This document shows positions 5,633 to 8,833 of a stretch of 8,833 nucleotides of DNA, piece after piece; within the stretch, counting starts at the first letter, position 1, and each line of letters opens with the position of its first letter. The DNA is from an uncultured Clostridium sp. (GTDB taxonomy: Bacteria > Bacillota > Clostridia > Christensenellales > CAG-138), in assembly GCA_900542285.1 (NCBI GenBank), contig UQNF01000057.1, forward strand, positions 1-8,833. The letters run 5' to 3'. The notes under the pieces are model-generated. The model was not told the origin of the DNA. It saw only the letters and a program-made list of their open reading frames with translations, and did not search any database. Made by a program: the position numbers and the translations under genes.

Positions 5633-7588
5633 CTATTGCTTTGATAATAGCATGCATGCGGTCAGTGCGTTGATTTCAATCAGGAGCGATCCGCCTTCGG
5701 CTTTATGCTCCGTATTCTCATTCAATAAGTCCGTATAGCAAGCGGAGAATTCCACCTGCGGCGCAAGATTTCCCTCAATAAAATCACAGGGTCTAAGCTC
5801 GAACCGGACCGTGGCGTTCGAACGGTTGACGATGGTAATTGCGGAGCTGTCTTCGTGCTTGCGGTAAACGGCAAACACATCCGCATTGATGGGAAGGAAG
5901 CACGCCTCGCCCCTTAATAATACCGGGTTGGTGTTCCGAATATGCCCGAGGAGTCGATAGAGCTCGAGCATTTCCGCATCCTCGCGTCCCCATGGATAGG
6001 TTTTGCGGTTGAACGGGTCTGATAGTCCCGTCACGCCTGCCTCATCGGCATAGTACAGGCAGGGAGGCTGGGGCATGGAGTATTGGATGGCAGCGGCAAG
6101 CTTCTGCCGTTTTCTTCCGAGAGAAAGCTGTTCGTCTGTCAGTATAAATTCCGCCTGTTCCTCACGGGAGAGAGCGTGCTTATCGGGCGCACCGCTGAGC
6201 ACGGACAACAATCTCTGTGTATCGTGCGAACCCAACACGTTCATGCAGGCGCGGTAGAACGGCTCCGGATAACGTTCCTGCTGAGAAGCTAATGCATCGT
6301 TGAGTGTGAGTGCATCAGAGCGTCCGGTCAAAAAGTCGCAAAGCGCGTCGGCGAAAGGATAGTTCATTACAGAGTCAAGCTCATGACCGTAGACATATTC
6401 CCTAAGACCGCGTTCCCATGTCTTATTGGAAGCATCTTCCCAAACCTCGCCAAGCAGAACTGCTTCGGGATTAATGCTCTTGAGCCTTGCGCGAAGCAGC
6501 TTGATGAAATCGTCCGGAAGCTCATCGGCAACGTCGAGCCTCCATGCTCTTGCGCCAAGCGTCGTCCATTTTTGAAGCACCGAATAGATGAACTCCACAT
6601 ACGACGGTGTCATTTCGTTGACCTCGGGCAGGGTATCAAAGTTCCACCAGCAGCGGTAATCGTCGGGGAAGCGTCTGAAATCGTACCAATCATAGTACGG
6701 CGATCCCTTGCCGGAATATGCGCCCAAAGAAGAATAATGCCCATATTTGTTGAAATAAACGCTGTCGTCACCCGTATGGGAGAACACGCCGTCCAGCATG
6801 ACAGAGATACCGTACTCCGCAGCCTTCTCCGTCAGCTTGGCAAAATCATACTCCGAGCCGAGTATAGGGTCAATGGACAAATAGTCGGATGTGTTATAAC
6901 GGTGATTGCTTGCAGCTTCGAAAATGGGATTCAGATAGATTACCTTTATCCCCAGCGAAGCCAGGTACGGAAGCTTTTCGGTGATTCCCTTGAGATCGCC
7001 GCCAAAGTAATCGTTGGGACTGTAAAACTTGCAGCCTTCTTCGGGAAGATAACAGGGCTCGTCGCTCCAATCCTCATGTATGCGGATCCTTCTGCCCATG
7101 CTGCGGTGAAAATCCGCTCGGTCCAGGGATGTCTTTTCTCCGGGTTCGGGCGTACCGCAGTTGAATCTGTCGGGGAATATCTGATAGACGATGCTTTCGC
7201 AAAACCACTCCGGCACGGTAAAGCTGCCGTTATAGCAGGTTATCTGATAATCCTCCGGAAGTGTTGAGCTCAATCGTCCTTCGCCGGATCTGGAGCCGTA
7301 GTAGAAGCGCTTGCCTCCGCAGTCGATGATGAAATAATACCACAGCAGCTGCGGTCTTTCGGGTGCGGATATTTCAAAGCCGTACCAAATGCCGTCAGCA
7401 TCGGTATGCCGAGATCCGTTAAGTATCTGTTCCGCTCCGTCCTTCCAAAGGCGGAGATAGACATTGCAGCAATAGGCATCCCGTCCCGAAAGCCTGATAG
7501 AGAGAACCGCCTTCTCTCCGCAGCGCAAAGCGCCCAGAGGACGGCGGTAGTCGATTATTCTTGAATTGTGGGTGGCTGATAGGTTCAT
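5633..7588 (-). CDS. GH13 alpha-glucan hydrolase (neopullulanase / amylopullulanase type)
   Basis: A 651-residue glycoside hydrolase of the alpha-amylase family, cleaving alpha-1,4 and possibly alpha-1,6 bonds in maltodextrins, cyclodextrins or pullulan. An N-terminal beta-sandwich domain (residues about 1-120) of the CBM34 kind precedes the TIM barrel, which opens with SIVYQIFPDRF. Conserved regions: I, DGVFSH (266-271); II, WRLDVADE with nucleophile Asp352; III, GEVWE with acid/base Glu381; IV, GSHDTQR with His455 and Asp456 as transition-state stabiliser. All catalytic residues are present. A C-terminal beta domain ends the protein. No signal peptide is seen, so it should act in the cytoplasm on imported oligosaccharides or glycogen. 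The start is uncertain: ATG at 7588 is four bases after the ychF stop, ATG at 7600 overlaps ychF by eight bases. Neither has a clear ribosome binding site, implying coupling to ychF translation. Exact specificity cannot be read from the sequence. Confidence 0.93.
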   Translation of the reverse strand: MNLSATHNSRIIDYRRPLGALRCGEKAVLSIRLSGRDAYCCNVYLRLWKDGAEQILNGSRHTDADGIWYGFEISAPERPQLLWYYFIIDCGGKRFYYGSRSGEGRLSSTLPEDYQITCYNGSFTVPEWFCESIVYQIFPDRFNCGTPEPGEKTSLDRADFHRSMGRRIRIHEDWSDEPCYLPEEGCKFYSPNDYFGGDLKGITEKLPYLASLGIKVIYLNPIFEAASNHRYNTSDYLSIDPILGSEYDFAKLTEKAAEYGISVMLDGVFSHTGDDSVYFNKYGHYSSLGAYSGKGSPYYDWYDFRRFPDDYRCWWNFDTLPEVNEMTPSYVEFIYSVLQKWTTLGARAWRLDVADELPDDFIKLLRARLKSINPEAVLLGEVWEDASNKTWERGLREYVYGHELDSVMNYPFADALCDFLTGRSDALTLNDALASQQERYPEPFYRACMNVLGSHDTQRLLSVLSGAPDKHALSREEQAEFILTDEQLSLGRKRQKLAAAIQYSMPQPPCLYYADEAGVTGLSDPFNRKTYPWGREDAEMLELYRLLGHIRNTNPVLLRGEACFLPINADVFAVYRKHEDSSAITIVNRSNATVRFELRPCDFIEGNLAPQVEFSACYTDLLNENTEHKAEGGSLLIEINALTACMLLSKQ

Positions 7589-7592
7589 GGGC

Positions 7593-8681
7593 TTACACAT
7601 TAAAACGGAAGACGATGATATCGCCATCCTGGACGACATATTCCTTACCCTCGGAGCGCACAAGTCCCTTTTCCTTACATGCAAGCATGCTTCCCTGCTC
7701 GATCAGGGTTTCATAGGGTACTACCTCGGCGCGTATGAAGCCGCGTTCAAAATCCGTATGTATCTTTCCGGCGGCCCCGGGAGCCTTGGTACCCTTGGTG
7801 ATGGTCCAAGCACGCACCTCGTCGGTTCCTGCGGTCAGAAAGCTGATGAGACCAAGAAGTGAATAGCTCTCCTGCACGAGCTTGTCAAGACCGCTTTGAC
7901 CTATGCCAAGCTCCTCGATAAAGGCTGCCTTTTCCTCATCGGACAGCTCGGACAACTCCTCCTCGACCTTTGCACAGACGGTCAGCGCACCTGCGCCCTC
8001 CTTTGCGGCCTGCTCATAAAGCCTTGCCACGGTGGGCGGCTCGTTTCCGATCTCATCCTCGGCAATGTTGGCAACATAAATGACAGGCTTGGTGGTCAGA
8101 AGGAAAAGCTCATCAGCCGCAACACGCTCATCGTCGGTAAGCTCCATGCTGCGGACGGGCTTGCCGTCCTCCAGATGCTGCTTGATGCGTTCAAGGAAAG
8201 CAATCTCGGCAAGGTATTTTTTCTCGCCGCTCTTGGAGTTCTTTTTTGCCCTGTCAATACGCCTTTCAACGGTGTCAAGGTCGGCAAAGATGAGCTCGAT
8301 ATTTATCGTTTCCATATCGCGCACCGGGTCAACGCTGCCGTCAACATGCACAATATTGCTGTCCTCAAAACAGCGTACGACATGCACGATGGCATCGACT
8401 TCACGGATATGCGCCAGGAACTTGTTTCCAAGCCCCTCGCCGCGGTATGCGCCCCTGACAAGGCCTGCGATATCAACAAATTTGATGGTTGCCGGCACGA
8501 GGCTCTTGGGATGATACATTTCGTTAAGCACTTCCAGCCTGTGGTCGGGTACGTTGACTATGCCGACATTGGGCTCTATGGTGCAGAAGGGGTAGTTTGC
8601 CGCCTGCGCTCCTGCCTTGGTGATAGCGTTGAACAGGGTGCTTTTACCCACGTTTGGAAGGCCGATAACTCCAAGCTTCAT
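7593..8681 (-). CDS. ychF: YchF, Obg-family ATPase
   Basis: A 362-residue P-loop protein of the universally conserved YchF/Ola1 group, which hydrolyses ATP, associates with ribosomes and is linked to stress and redox responses. Seen motifs: Walker A GLPNVGKST (residues 7-15), G3 DIAGL (70-74) followed by the glycine-rich VRGAYRGEGLG, and the base-specifying NIAE (205-208) in place of the GTPase NKxD, the mark of the ATP preference of this group. A coiled-coil insertion covers about residues 125-180, and the TGS domain occupies about 279-362, ending FRFNV. The length is normal. The start at 8681 has GAGGAGG (8694-8700) 12 bases upstream and a good promoter before that. It heads the four-gene minus-strand cluster; its last codons overlap or abut the GH13 start. 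No functional tie between YchF and the glycosidase is known to me. Confidence 0.97.
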   Translation of the reverse strand: MKLGVIGLPNVGKSTLFNAITKAGAQAANYPFCTIEPNVGIVNVPDHRLEVLNEMYHPKSLVPATIKFVDIAGLVRGAYRGEGLGNKFLAHIREVDAIVHVVRCFEDSNIVHVDGSVDPVRDMETINIELIFADLDTVERRIDRAKKNSKSGEKKYLAEIAFLERIKQHLEDGKPVRSMELTDDERVAADELFLLTTKPVIYVANIAEDEIGNEPPTVARLYEQAAKEGAGALTVCAKVEEELSELSDEEKAAFIEELGIGQSGLDKLVQESYSLLGLISFLTAGTDEVRAWTITKGTKAPGAAGKIHTDFERGFIRAEVVPYETLIEQGSMLACKEKGLVRSEGKEYVVQDGDIIVFRFNV

Positions 8682-8721
8682 ATAAAAAGGAATCCTCCTC
8701 TAAAATTCTTGTCCACATTCC

Positions 8722-8750
8722 ATTATATCATCTAAAGGTCAGCTTTTCAA
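8722..8750 (-). promoter_or_regulatory. Sigma-A promoter of ychF and its cluster
   Basis: Minus-strand TTGAAA (8745-8750), a 17-base spacer and a perfect TATAAT (8722-8727), with TGA immediately before it as an extended -10. Transcription should begin near 8715, just upstream of the ychF ribosome binding site. No other convincing promoter is seen inside the cluster, so it may serve all four genes. Confidence 0.82.
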
Positions 8751-8833
8751 TGATAAATCAGCGGTTATATTTAGAAAACCTGTTAAAGCGTCAAGCATAG
8801 GTGACACATTTCCACTCAAGAGAGCAGTCAAGG
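8751..8833. other. Gene-free right edge with TCAAG repeats
   Basis: No coding region is visible. TCAAG occurs three times (8791, 8816, 8828), the first inside TCAAGCATAGGTGACACAT. This faintly recalls the repeated ends of some Firmicute insertion sequences of the IS21/IS481 kind, but the window ends before any transposase, so the origin cannot be decided. Confidence 0.3.

Noticed and set aside
5993..6075. GH13 segment with YADEAG where relatives usually have YGDE(V/A)G
   Set aside because: A single conservative change outside the four catalytic regions; all catalytic residues are intact, so no loss of function is implied.
7896..8735. A 279-codon plus-strand open frame antisense to ychF
   Set aside because: It extends through the ychF promoter, lacks a ribosome binding site and lies opposite a universally conserved gene.

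Overview
The window reads as a chromosomal segment from an endospore-forming Firmicute, most likely a clostridial gut or anaerobic lineage of medium G+C. The grounds are a complete cotJA-cotJB-cotJC spore-coat operon, AGGAGG-type ribosome binding sites, and a GH13 enzyme and a bacterial GluRS of clostridial type. All genes but one lie on the minus strand. The exception, an LRR lipoprotein gene at 3218-4750, is visibly more A+T-rich (about 42-47% G+C in two 60-base lines counted by hand, against about 55% in a gltX line).

Layout, left to right. 1-120: no gene seen. 121-147: terminator of the cotJ operon. 175-1272 (-): cotJC, cotJB and cotJA, tightly packed and transcribed A-B-C, with a possible mother-cell (sigma-E-like) promoter and two TGTACA palindromes upstream. 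1411-1440: intrinsic terminator of gltX. 1458-2912 (-): gltX, glutamyl-tRNA synthetase. 2913-3217: divergent intergenic region with one promoter for each flanking gene, two unexplained hairpins between them, and an inverted repeat at the predicted transcription start of the LRR gene. 3218-4750 (+): surface leucine-rich-repeat lipoprotein with a Pro/Thr/Glu-rich stalk and an internal block duplication. 4860-4883: hairpin between the convergent LRR gene and the next minus-strand gene. 4902-8681 (-): a likely four-gene cluster transcribed ychF, GH13 glycosidase, two-TM zinc-ribbon protein, then a small free-standing protein resembling the central domain of FakA. A good sigma-A promoter lies upstream of ychF, and ychF and the GH13 gene appear translationally coupled. 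8751-8833: no gene seen.

Functionally the window mixes core genes (gltX, ychF), a sporulation operon (cotJ), intracellular alpha-glucan breakdown (GH13), and three less understood genes: the LRR lipoprotein, the zinc-ribbon membrane protein and the FakA-domain protein. I see no phage, CRISPR, toxin-antitoxin or defence system and no complete mobile element. The best candidates for new biology are the stand-alone FakA-like domain with an apparent Cys-to-Asp change at a metal-ligand position, the zinc-ribbon membrane protein beside it, and the repeat architecture and control region of the LRR lipoprotein.
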